A DNA stretch of 60,720 nt from Gemmatimonadota bacterium (GTDB lineage Bacteria; Gemmatimonadota; Gemmatimonadetes; Gemmatimonadales; GWC2-71-9), in assembly GCA_022566515.1 (NCBI GenBank), contig JADFIT010000004.1:1-60720 (forward strand), in the 5' to 3' direction. A program made the position numbers and the translations under genes. Position 1 is the stretch's first letter; every line of letters begins with the position of its first letter. Positions 11,801 to 18,003 of the stretch are shown one piece after another. Below the pieces are notes generated by a model that saw only the letters and a program-made list of their open reading frames with translations, searched no databases and had not been told where the DNA came from.

Positions 11801-12084
11801 GGTTGGTTCGGCTCCCTAGTGAAATTCGCACGTCGGTCACGGCGAGTGCCACGGACGACAGCGTGTGCTTGCAGCGGAGCGGCAGTGCAGAGTGCGCTTC
11901 CGTATCTGAGAGCAGCCGGCGCCAGTTGGATTTCCGGCTGGACACCGCCTTTCCACCCAGCATGCGAGGCGGCGCAAGCTTCACCTACGTGCTGACCGAA
12001 GAACGGCACACGTCGAGCAAATTCTCACAAATAGTTTTCACGGTATTCTTGAACATAAACTTTTTGGCGAGTCAGGTGCGATGA
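5887..12084 (+). CDS. sprA: SprA/Sov-family outer-membrane protein (type IX secretion translocon homologue)
   Basis: At 2065 residues this is a giant outer-membrane beta-barrel protein. In Bacteroidetes SprA is the translocon pore of the type IX secretion system, needed for gliding and for secretion of surface proteins. SprA hallmarks are visible: VNVDFDSQREFSANNRINV, then WYQGLEDDILRRVEVGN (about residues 200-240), repeated FEFGSQQINERS-type units, and alternating beta-strand sequence to the C-terminus. A signal peptide is present (hydrophobic core WPVVVLGLSLFL) with predicted cleavage after AGA, leaving Gln39 as residue 1 of the mature protein. The start is GTG 5887 or ATG 5914; both keep the signal peptide. 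The 3' end overlaps the glutaminyl cyclase gene as ATGA. No GldKLMN, PorV or PorU partners are in the window. Confidence 0.88.
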   Translation: MRSLASLHSMAYTPSTAKVSWPVVVLGLSLFLPAGAGAQIGGTGVRFYLVTDTLQVRPPPALRLGGLWDRRSTPRLVAQLWAEETRRLISRNRALRFKLRLLSTLAPLPEDTTGGGGQRPVPPVDPSDVVPPPTSLEALARYADLSIELNARLESRVDRLRNLNCTALDASNPASGCQGGFPTPLLDQEFSLRVGGVIGDRLHVNVDFDSQREFSANNRINVWYQGLEDDILRRVEVGNLDFRLPSSRFITSAIPANSFGIQAEAQLGPMEFRSILAQQKGSSVRVRVFTVGDEATQVIERESRDVEFEDSRFFFIVNPLFLPAYPNVDVLNIVPEALPVALRLVQVRVYRLRAQSGQVGINPSLRGIEAVARRDDSPQRVGPFFWDLLIEGRDYYLDPSGLWFGLQNRVGLDEFLAVSYVTAAGDTVGTFPSVTGPSDTLFLIHEPRRGPEVPTFLHEMRNFYRIGGGISRTTIDLSLVVNDSERPLDGVGTYLARLGLATSTDPSQLDEFNRVFPRERDPGGGSPLRDLFVVFPHLQPLADSSRLLEGERNDSIYRTPTFLRNTEGPAPRFRFIWDYQAAGSGDRSRLNLGALQIRIGSEQIRIGNRDLVRGRDYEISYDLGAVTFLNPDSLFTGPTRVQVRFEQNQLFDVAPSSVFGFQGTYNLGSLGRIDATTLFQQERTIFTRPTLGFEPQAMFLGGLSTELRFRADGLTRALDALPLLSTNVPSTLEISGEVAVSRPNPNLTRQAYLEEFETQSSTVISLGEQKFQLGSRPASGRGVPATHLSTLGEFDTNDAVTFVWQNAIEKSDGEVFEVGPQEIDSSIVLTGASRPKETLLWLTLKPDTVGGGPDPLTGRARWIRPSTPGPRWRSITQPLDRSGLGVDLSRIEFLEFWALEETGLGRAQEVNLVFDFGTVLEDAVAFGPDSFRVVGNDTIFSGFQQIGAAVLDSEKDPFTNLFNASVNDVGIHGDLLPSIHNINTGQVLTDFPMCERVFTGVTIPAFPRGDLSARCTRNNGFVDSEDLNGDNRLDRSIGVTQEDVTRYVVQLGDPRFVVRDGSVLQPSQVDGIARQWKLYRIPFRRDTVQIGSPDLRRIRTLRITMVAPARPGDEREVAVALARLTLVGAPWLKRAATPILGLGGLQGESHGEVIASVVSTADEDLGYTSPPGVIDVSERRGAAFEFGSQQINERSLRLIARDLRVGERAEAFLRFAGAADKNFLQYRRLRVWARGRGSGWEAGDLNFFIKVGSDEDNFYLYTTPARTVDWEPEVVVDLDRWLTLREEVENAWLAGENPSGSVDCGGGDPEAFVRCDGPYLIQVKDPGVLPPNLARVSEIAVGILRVGQSIFIPQAELWVDDIRLSDVVADVGVAGAVEARLTAADFAEIDFSFVSTDDRFRTIDQAPDYRADARTRFGSTVRIDKLLPESWGMSIPFSVRYQRLATEPFFVRNSDVRAQSLTNLRTPGNSVTSYQVALRRTRRGNSFAERLLLDPLSLAATRLNARNASELSTAVTKNRQVRAEYDNRPAPETVSAVPGFLVRLVERLPRWVRDSEFGKGLRTSRVRWNPYQIRVRSELTNNLTERRTFRIPVTLPDDQSRAPLRSVVHTWRNTIGADLRPFSSLGLRVDYVTTRDLQDYGDSTQIGRLVSDHRGTFAGRDVGFERDRTLSTRLTTTPVINSWLRPRFSFSSNYVFHRDPNGRVAVQVVSDSGTTFRIPEALSNSRDRVMGATLDLRRLVEVVAGASSTVARVFRGIVPADVSFRTTRGSTFDRIPFEPTLRYQLALGGADEFREQEGVLATSAVESKQWTLAGGSRLPLGFDLRFDFRRTKANTWARRGDQQTLIEQNFRQWPSGTVSWVFTPPRGMRSLLSSVTARARYRRTVASSFQPGALGLLGQGTEDGGSSATGVFTETVSTNFAPTVTLTWAAGVVSRVEYTRFQSDMLTSGSRTVNDVQRLGASLNFSVKAPSWLVRLPSEIRTSVTASATDDSVCLQRSGSAECASVSESSRRQLDFRLDTAFPPSMRGGASFTYVLTEERHTSSKFSQIVFTVFLNINFLASQVR

Positions 12085-12977
12085 TGAAGAATCTCTCTGC
12101 TACGATGACGGTTGGGTTGCTCCTGGCGTGTAGCAGCGGTGGTGAGGCCGCGCTGCAGTTCGATGGCGCCGTGGCGCTGTCGTACGTCGAGGCACAAATG
12201 AACTTCGGGAACCGGATTCCAAATACGGAAGCGCATAGACGCACCGGCGACTGGATACTCGCCCATCTGCAGTCGCGAGCCGATTCCACCGAGGTGCAAC
12301 AATTTACTCACGTGACGGCCGCCGGAGACACCCTCCACCTCAGAAACTTCATCGCCCGCTTTCGCCCGGACCTTGCTGAACGGATTCTGTTCCTGGCCCA
12401 CTGGGACACCCGGCCCGTCGCCGATAAGGACACCAATCTGGGCCGGCGAAGGCTGCCTACACCGGGCGCCAACGACGGCGGGTCTGGTGTCGCCATCTTG
12501 CTGGGAATAGCGGACGAGCTCGAGAAAGAGCCGCCGGCCTTCGGCGTCGATCTGTTGTTCGTAGACGGTGAAGATTACGGTGACTGGACGGCGAGAACCG
12601 ATGTGTTGCTGGGGTCGAAGTATTTCTCGGCCAATCTCCCCGAGGGCTATCAACCCCTCTATGCCGTGCTGTTCGACATGGTCGGTGACGCCGATTTACA
12701 GATTCCCAAGGAAGGCTATTCCGTTGACGGAGCGCCCGAAGTGGTCGATCGCATGTGGCAGAAGGCGCGAGACATTGGCTGGGGCAGCATCTTCCGCCAG
12801 GATGTCGGAAGCTGGGTGACGGACGATCACATCCCGCTCCAAGAGGCCGGAATCCGCGCGATCGACGTCATCGATTTCACCTACCCCCATCATCACACCA
12901 CCGACGACACCCTCGACAAGATCAGCGCTCGCAGCCTCGCGATAGTGGGCAGCGTTGCCCTCGCCCTCGTCCGCTGA
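12081..12977 (+). CDS. Glutaminyl-peptide cyclotransferase (M28-fold glutaminyl cyclase), probable lipoprotein
   Basis: Predicted zinc enzyme that cyclises N-terminal Gln to pyroglutamate on exported proteins. The 298-residue product carries the animal-type QC pattern on the M28 fold: AHWDTRP, GANDGGSG (metal Asp), FVDGEDYGDW (Glu), LGSKYF, FDMVGDAD, TDDHIPLQEAGI and HHHTTDDT (metal His). The DDHIP box is typical of glutaminyl cyclases rather than aminopeptidases. The N-terminus has a lipobox-like LLAC with Cys17 followed by SSGG, suggesting membrane anchoring. It starts at ATG 12081 overlapping the sprA stop (a second ATG is at 12084), so it is coupled to sprA, whose mature N-terminus is predicted to be Gln. 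An ordinary M28 aminopeptidase is the alternative. Confidence 0.85.
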   Translation: MMKNLSATMTVGLLLACSSGGEAALQFDGAVALSYVEAQMNFGNRIPNTEAHRRTGDWILAHLQSRADSTEVQQFTHVTAAGDTLHLRNFIARFRPDLAERILFLAHWDTRPVADKDTNLGRRRLPTPGANDGGSGVAILLGIADELEKEPPAFGVDLLFVDGEDYGDWTARTDVLLGSKYFSANLPEGYQPLYAVLFDMVGDADLQIPKEGYSVDGAPEVVDRMWQKARDIGWGSIFRQDVGSWVTDDHIPLQEAGIRAIDVIDFTYPHHHTTDDTLDKISARSLAIVGSVALALVR

Positions 12978-13052
12978 GCGGTCGCAATAGAGCGATACAG
13001 CTCTTCAACGTTTTGATCATCCGAAGCGGGTTCTCTAGGCGACCTTGAACGC

Positions 13053-13673
13053 ATGGCCACCAGGGATGACACAAGGGCAGCCTTCCTGCTCCTCGCGCTG
13101 GCCCTAGCCGGTGCGTTTCTCCGATTCCTCGGACTGGGGGGGGAGAGTCCCGGAGAAATCGGGTACCGCGGCGGTGTAGGCGGACGCCCGGTCCTGGACT
13201 CGGTCGCGGCAGCCGCGGTGCGGCTTGCCCAGCCGCTGCGTCCCGGCGAGCGAGTAGATCTCGACCGGGCGAATGCCGTGGAGCTGTCCCGGCTCCCGCG
13301 TATCGGACCCGGCCTGTCGGCGCGGATCGTAGCGGATCGGGAGGTCCGGGGGCCGTTCGGATCGCTGGAGGAGGTCGCCCGCGTACCTGGAGTGGGTCCA
13401 TCCGTGGTGGAGGCGATCCGGCCCTTCAGCACGTTCTCCGGAGTTGTCAGATATGCAGATTCGCCAAGAAAAACGGTGCCAAAGGTGAGCTTGAACACAG
13501 CGACGGCTGCGGATCTGGAGCAACTTCCCGGGATCGGTCCGGTGAAGGCTTTGGCGATCGTGGAAGATCGGCGCCGCAACGGCCGCTACCGTACCATCGA
13601 GGATTTGAGTCGCGTGCGAGGCATTGGTCCGGCCACGATCGAGCGGCTGCGCAGCCTTGTCACCGTACGCTGA
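13053..13673 (+). CDS. ComEA-like helix-hairpin-helix DNA-binding protein
   Basis: The 206-residue protein has one N-terminal membrane segment (AFLLLALALAGAFLRFL) and two ComEA-type helix-hairpin-helix units. These are about residues 70-130 (DLDRANAVELSRLPRIGPG, then PGVGPSVVEAI) and 145-205 (SLNTATAADLEQLPGIGPV, then RGIGPATIERL). ComEA binds incoming double-stranded DNA at the periplasmic face during natural transformation, which uses type IV pili. Its place just before pilB, pilT and pilC fits that role. Duplicated HhH units are a little unusual for ComEA, which normally has one pair. No ComEC is visible in the window. Upstream, 12978-13052 holds only a weak AGAGC/GCTCT hairpin. Confidence 0.8.
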   Translation: MATRDDTRAAFLLLALALAGAFLRFLGLGGESPGEIGYRGGVGGRPVLDSVAAAAVRLAQPLRPGERVDLDRANAVELSRLPRIGPGLSARIVADREVRGPFGSLEEVARVPGVGPSVVEAIRPFSTFSGVVRYADSPRKTVPKVSLNTATAADLEQLPGIGPVKALAIVEDRRRNGRYRTIEDLSRVRGIGPATIERLRSLVTVR

Positions 13674-13678
13674 TCAGC

Positions 13679-13706
13679 TTGACAGCGTAGGTGGGTCACG
13701 TACTTT
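13679..13706 (+). promoter_or_regulatory. Candidate sigma-70 promoter for pilBTC
   Basis: A perfect TTGACA (13679-13684), a 16-nt spacer and TACTTT (13701-13706) lie in the 97-nt gap before pilB. A second TTGACA with a TACTGT -10 box precedes pilM, so the pair resembles each other. No mapped transcript supports it. Confidence 0.4.
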
Positions 13707-13770
13707 ACTACGTTGTTACATAAGGATTTAAGGTGCTTCCTACTCCTCATTTTCCTGCCTCCGAACCAAC

Positions 13771-15474
13771 ATGGTGACATCCGCTGTCAGCGGTTTGCGG
13801 ATAGGGGACTTGCTGGTCGGTGAAGGCCTGATCTCGCAGGAGCAGCTCGAGCAGGCGCTGATCGAGCAACGCAGTTCGGGTGCCCGGTTGGGTTACGTCT
13901 TGGTGAAGCTGGGCTTTGTTCTGGAGATCGAGATCACCAAGATGCTGGCCCGCCAGTATCACGTGCCGGCAGTCGACCTGTCGCGGTTTGAAGTAGACGA
14001 AAAGATCATCAAGCTTGTTCCATCCGATGTGGCTCTGAAGCATACGGTCTTGCCGCTGAAGCGGGACGGCCGCAGCCTGACCGTCGCCATGGCGGAGCCG
14101 GGCAACATGCAGATCGTCGACGATCTCAAGTTCATCACCCGGTGCGACATCGTACCGGTGATAGCGGGTGAGTACACACTGCGGACCGCGATAGAGAAAT
14201 ACTACGAGCAGACCGACGCGCAGCTGGCGAGTCTTCTCGAGGGTATGGAAGACGAGGATCTCGAGATCGTGGAGGAGGAGGAAGAGGAAGAAGCAGACTA
14301 CGCGATTGCGGATGATGCGCCGGTGGTGAAGCTCATCAACGGTCTTCTTACCGACGCTGTGCGGCGTGGGGCGAGTGACATCCACATCGAGCCGTTCGAG
14401 ACGGAGTTGCGTGTGCGATACCGTATCGACGGGGCGCTCCTGGAGGTGATGAAGCCGCCGCTCAAGTTGAAGGCGGCTCTCACCAGCCGTGTCAAGATCA
14501 TGTCCAACCTCAACATCGCCGAGCGCCGGGTGCCGCAGGACGGCCGGATCAAGATCAAAGTGGGTAAGCGAGTGATCGATTTCCGGGTCTCGACGTTGCC
14601 GGTGATCTTTGGTGAGAAGATCGTGATGCGGATTTTGGACAAGGGCAACCTGACGTTGGACCTGAAGACGTTCGGGTTCGAGCCCAAGGCCGAGAAGGAT
14701 CTCATGACCGCCATCTCGAATCCGTACGGGATGGTGCTGGTTACGGGGCCCACTGGTTCGGGGAAAACCACGACTCTGTATTCCGCTCTGTCGCAGGTGA
14801 ACACCATTGATGTCAACATCATGACCGCAGAGGATCCGGTGGAGTACAACATCCACGGGATCAATCAGGTCTTGGTGCGGAACGAGATTGGCATGACGTT
14901 TGCGGCGGCGCTGAGGGCGTTCCTGCGTCAGGATCCCAATATCATCATGGTTGGGGAGATCCGTGACCTCGAGACCGGTAGTATCGCGATCAAGGCGGCG
15001 TTGACTGGACACTTGGTGCTTTCCACGTTGCACACCAACGACGCGCCATCGACGATCACCCGGATGCTCGACATGGGCATCGAGCCGTTCAACGTCGCTA
15101 GTGCCGTGAACCTGATCGTGGCCCAGCGGCTGATTCGGCGCATCTGCAAGGATTGCAAGGCGGAGCATGAGTATACGTCCGATGAGTTGGCCGCTCTTGG
15201 GATGACGGATGGCGAGCTGGCGGAGATTACGTTCTACAAGGGCACGGGATGCTCGAGTTGCGGTGACACCGGGTATCGGGGCCGCGCCGGTCTGTACGAA
15301 GTCATGGCGCTCACGCCGGCTCTGCGGCGCATGATTTTGCAGGGCGGGTCTGCCGACGAGCTGAAGGAGAAGGCGATCGAGGAGGGCATGCTCACCCTCC
15401 GTATGGATGGTATAATGAAGCTTCGCAAAGGGATCACCACGCTCGAGGAAATCGTCAAAGAAACGGCGGGATAA
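13771..15474 (+). CDS. pilB: Type IV pilus extension ATPase PilB with N-terminal MshEN domain
   Basis: Cytoplasmic hexameric ATPase powering pilus assembly. The 567-residue protein has an MshEN domain made of two exact 24-residue motifs separated by five residues: Arg10-Gln33 (starting RIGDLLVGEGLIS) and Arg39-Gln62 (starting RLGYVLVKLGF). Such motifs bind c-di-GMP in MshE. A glutamate-rich linker (about 155-175) follows. The motor core has Walker A GPTGSGKT near residue 326, Walker B IIMVGEIRD near 390, and the tetracysteine zinc site of assembly ATPases (CKDC about 458, CSSC about 493). It is followed four bases later by pilT. The alternative, a type II secretion GspE, is unlikely given the neighbours. 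Confidence 0.95.
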   Translation: MVTSAVSGLRIGDLLVGEGLISQEQLEQALIEQRSSGARLGYVLVKLGFVLEIEITKMLARQYHVPAVDLSRFEVDEKIIKLVPSDVALKHTVLPLKRDGRSLTVAMAEPGNMQIVDDLKFITRCDIVPVIAGEYTLRTAIEKYYEQTDAQLASLLEGMEDEDLEIVEEEEEEEADYAIADDAPVVKLINGLLTDAVRRGASDIHIEPFETELRVRYRIDGALLEVMKPPLKLKAALTSRVKIMSNLNIAERRVPQDGRIKIKVGKRVIDFRVSTLPVIFGEKIVMRILDKGNLTLDLKTFGFEPKAEKDLMTAISNPYGMVLVTGPTGSGKTTTLYSALSQVNTIDVNIMTAEDPVEYNIHGINQVLVRNEIGMTFAAALRAFLRQDPNIIMVGEIRDLETGSIAIKAALTGHLVLSTLHTNDAPSTITRMLDMGIEPFNVASAVNLIVAQRLIRRICKDCKAEHEYTSDELAALGMTDGELAEITFYKGTGCSSCGDTGYRGRAGLYEVMALTPALRRMILQGGSADELKEKAIEEGMLTLRMDGIMKLRKGITTLEEIVKETAG

Positions 15475-15478
15475 CTGA

Positions 15479-16633
15479 ATGACTGAAGCAGCGGCGCCGG
15501 CGCAACAAGAAAAGAGGCTCAACCTCCGCGTCTTGCTAGAGGAGATGATCCAGCGTGGTGCGTCGGATCTGCACATTACGGCGGGCGAAAACCCCAAACT
15601 TCGGGTGGACGGTGACATCGTCAGCTCGAATGAATGGGTGAAGCCGCTCACGGCGAAGGAGACGCTTCAGGTAGCGTATTCGGTGCTGACCGAAGACCAG
15701 AAGAAGCGGTTCGAGAACGATGACGAGCTGGATTTTTCATTCGGCATTCAGGATCTGTCCCGGTTTCGAGGCAATTGCTTCAAGCAACGTGGCTGCACCG
15801 CCATCGTGATTCGGCAGATTCCCATTCAGATCAGGACATTCGAGGATCTGGGACTATCGCCGGTGCTGGCCGAGCTGTCGAAGAGACCTCGGGGGCTGGT
15901 GCTGGTCACCGGGCCTACTGGTTCGGGTAAATCGACGACTCTCGCCGCCATGATCGACCGCATCAACCGTGAGCGGCGCGGCCACATCATTACGGTAGAA
16001 GATCCGATAGAGTTCGTGCACCGGCACCAAAAGTGCATCATCAACCAACGTGAGATTGGGACGGATACGAAATCATTCGCCACCGCATTGAAGTACGCGC
16101 TTCGCCAGGATCCGGACGTCGTTCTGATCGGTGAGATGCGCGATCAGGAAACGATCCAGGCTGCTCTGACCATTGCGGAGACCGGACACTTGGCTTTCGC
16201 CACCCTACACACCAACTCGGCGGCGGAATCGATCAATCGAATCATCGACGTTTTTCCTTCGCACCAGCAGTCGCAAGTTCGTGGACAACTAGCGTTCGTA
16301 TTGGAAGGCGTCGTTACACAAATACTGCTCCAGAAGGCATCGGGCAGAGGGCGCGTCATGGCTGCGGAGATCATGATCTGCACGCCGGCCATTCGAGCGC
16401 TCATTCGTGATGACAAAGTGCATCAAATTGTGTCGCAGATGCAGGCCGGGAGGAAATACGGCATGGTGACATTGACGGATGCGCTGTACACTCTGTACAT
16501 GCAACGCGAAATAACCATAGAGGAAGCGTTGCGCGTGGTGCCGGACCAGAATGAGTTCCTACGTGCAATCGGGGAGCCGATGCCAGGAAGCCCCTTGGCC
16601 GGCAAACAACGATCGGCCGCGGGCCGGCGCTAG
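15479..16633 (+). CDS. pilT: Type IV pilus retraction ATPase PilT
   Basis: Motor ATPase that disassembles the pilus and drives twitching motility and DNA uptake. The 384-residue product has the PilT length and lacks the zinc tetracysteine of PilB. It shows RGASDLHIT at the N-terminal domain, Walker A GPTGSGKS near residue 145, the Asp/His boxes (ITVEDPIEFVH, TGHLAFATLHTNSA) and AIRALIRDDK near residue 304. That last segment is the AIRNLIRE-type motif required for retraction. The gene starts four bases after the pilB stop and 21 bases before pilC, forming one operon. A PilU-type accessory ATPase is less likely because the retraction motif is well conserved. Confidence 0.95.
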   Translation: MTEAAAPAQQEKRLNLRVLLEEMIQRGASDLHITAGENPKLRVDGDIVSSNEWVKPLTAKETLQVAYSVLTEDQKKRFENDDELDFSFGIQDLSRFRGNCFKQRGCTAIVIRQIPIQIRTFEDLGLSPVLAELSKRPRGLVLVTGPTGSGKSTTLAAMIDRINRERRGHIITVEDPIEFVHRHQKCIINQREIGTDTKSFATALKYALRQDPDVVLIGEMRDQETIQAALTIAETGHLAFATLHTNSAAESINRIIDVFPSHQQSQVRGQLAFVLEGVVTQILLQKASGRGRVMAAEIMICTPAIRALIRDDKVHQIVSQMQAGRKYGMVTLTDALYTLYMQREITIEEALRVVPDQNEFLRAIGEPMPGSPLAGKQRSAAGRR

Positions 16634-16654
16634 AGAGGTTAGGAGAGCAATCTT

Positions 16655-17848
16655 ATGCCCCTATTCGAGTACACTGCTCAGACGGTAGGCGGTGAGGAGC
16701 AGACCGCGACCATCGACCTGCCTACCAAGGATGATGTCATGGCCCACCTTCGCCAAAAGCGACTGCGGGTGGTTCGGGTACGCGAGGCGAAGAAGGCGAA
16801 GCGCAAGACAAAGGTCCCGACTCGCGACGTTGTGATCTTTACTCGGCAATTTGCCACGATGATCAACGCCGGGCTGCCGCTGGTACAGGCCCTGGATATC
16901 TTGGCCCGGCAAACGGATAACAAGGCGCTCGCCGATGTGACCAAGCAGGTGGTGTACGACGTAGAGTCGGGTAACACGCTGGCCGACGCGTTGTCGAAGC
17001 ACAAGAACGCGTTCACCGACCTCTTCGTCAACATGGTAGCTGCCGGTGAAGCGGGTGGTATTCTCGACACGATTCTCCTGCGCCTCGCCGTGTTCCTCGA
17101 AAAGAACGACGCCATCATCCGCAAGGTAAAGGGCGCCATGGTCTACCCTGCCGTGATTTTCTCCGTGGCGGGGATAGCGATAGTCATCCTGTTGATATTC
17201 GTCATTCCGACTTTCCAGGTGATGTTTGCCCAGGTAAATATGGAGCTGCCGATTCCAACGAAAATCGTGATTGGGATGAGCGACTTCTTGCAGAAGTTTT
17301 GGTGGGCTCTCGGAGGTGGGGGCTTCGCCTTCGTGTGGCTCCTTAAGAAGTGGTACGCCACCGATGGCGGGCACCTCTTCCTCGACAGGATGATGCTGAA
17401 TGCGCCGGTGCTGGGCGACTTGCTTCGCAAATCGGCCGTGTCGCGGTTTACCCGAACCCTCGGCACGCTCATTTCGTCCGGGGTTTCCATTCTCGAAGGA
17501 CTGGAGATTACCGCGCGCACAGCCGGGAACCGGGTGATTCACGACGCCGTCATGCAATCACGTGGGTCGATTGCAGGAGGTGAAACGATCGCCGATCCGC
17601 TCACTAAGTCGGGCGTTTTCCCGCCGATGGTGACCTCCATGATCGCCGTCGGTGAGGCAACAGGCGGGCTGGACGAGATGTTGACCAAGATCGCGGACTT
17701 TTATGACGACGAAGTCGATGCCGCCGTCGGCACGCTCCTATCGCTCATGGAGCCGATCATGATCGTGGTGCTCGGCGTCGTGGTGGGTGGGATGATCGTC
17801 GCCATGTACCTACCGATCTTCAACATGATCGGGTCGGTAGAGGGGTAA
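16655..17848 (+). CDS. pilC: Type IV pilus inner-membrane platform protein PilC
   Basis: GspF-family polytopic protein on which PilB and PilT act. The 397-residue protein contains the two repeated cytoplasmic GspF domains (about residues 65-190 and 270-390, with FTRQFATMINAGLPLVQAL and FTRTLGTLISSGVSILEGL) and three membrane helices (AVIFSVAGIAIVILLIFVI; the WWALGGGGFAFVWLL region; MEPIMIVVLGVVVGGMIVA). A ribosome-binding stretch GAGAGGTTAGGAG precedes ATG 16655. It is the last gene of the pilBTC operon and converges on lysAC across a large inverted repeat. Confidence 0.95.
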   Translation: MPLFEYTAQTVGGEEQTATIDLPTKDDVMAHLRQKRLRVVRVREAKKAKRKTKVPTRDVVIFTRQFATMINAGLPLVQALDILARQTDNKALADVTKQVVYDVESGNTLADALSKHKNAFTDLFVNMVAAGEAGGILDTILLRLAVFLEKNDAIIRKVKGAMVYPAVIFSVAGIAIVILLIFVIPTFQVMFAQVNMELPIPTKIVIGMSDFLQKFWWALGGGGFAFVWLLKKWYATDGGHLFLDRMMLNAPVLGDLLRKSAVSRFTRTLGTLISSGVSILEGLEITARTAGNRVIHDAVMQSRGSIAGGETIADPLTKSGVFPPMVTSMIAVGEATGGLDEMLTKIADFYDDEVDAAVGTLLSLMEPIMIVVLGVVVGGMIVAMYLPIFNMIGSVEG

Positions 17849-17856
17849 GCGCTAGA

Positions 17857-17980
17857 TAAGGAAATACTGCCACGGATTGATCTTTTGAGCACGGATTTAT
17901 TCGGGAAGGGCCCTGTTTGCAGGCTCTTTCACGGAACCATCCGTGTCCAAAGAAGATCATCCGTGGCAGTATTCCCTTAT
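17857..17980. repeat. Long imperfect inverted repeat between convergent genes
   Basis: Left arm 17857-17896 and right arm 17939-17980 are near-perfect reverse complements (about 40 nt each, a few mismatches and short gaps), with a 42-nt spacer. Each arm carries CACGGAT twice, once as CCACGGAT. Transcribed from either side it folds into one long hairpin, so it may end both pilC and lysAC transcripts. The duplicated CACGGAT words also suggest a dispersed intergenic repeat or miniature element; other copies are not visible in this window. An extra TGTGGCAGT at 17983 repeats part of the right arm. Confidence 0.7.
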
Positions 17981-18003
17981 ATGTGGCAGTCGTTCCTTAC
18001 ATA

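Noticed and set aside
12081-12977. Ordinary M28 aminopeptidase annotation
   Set aside because: The DDHIP and HHHTTDDT boxes and overall order fit glutaminyl cyclase better; kept as an alternative in the entry.
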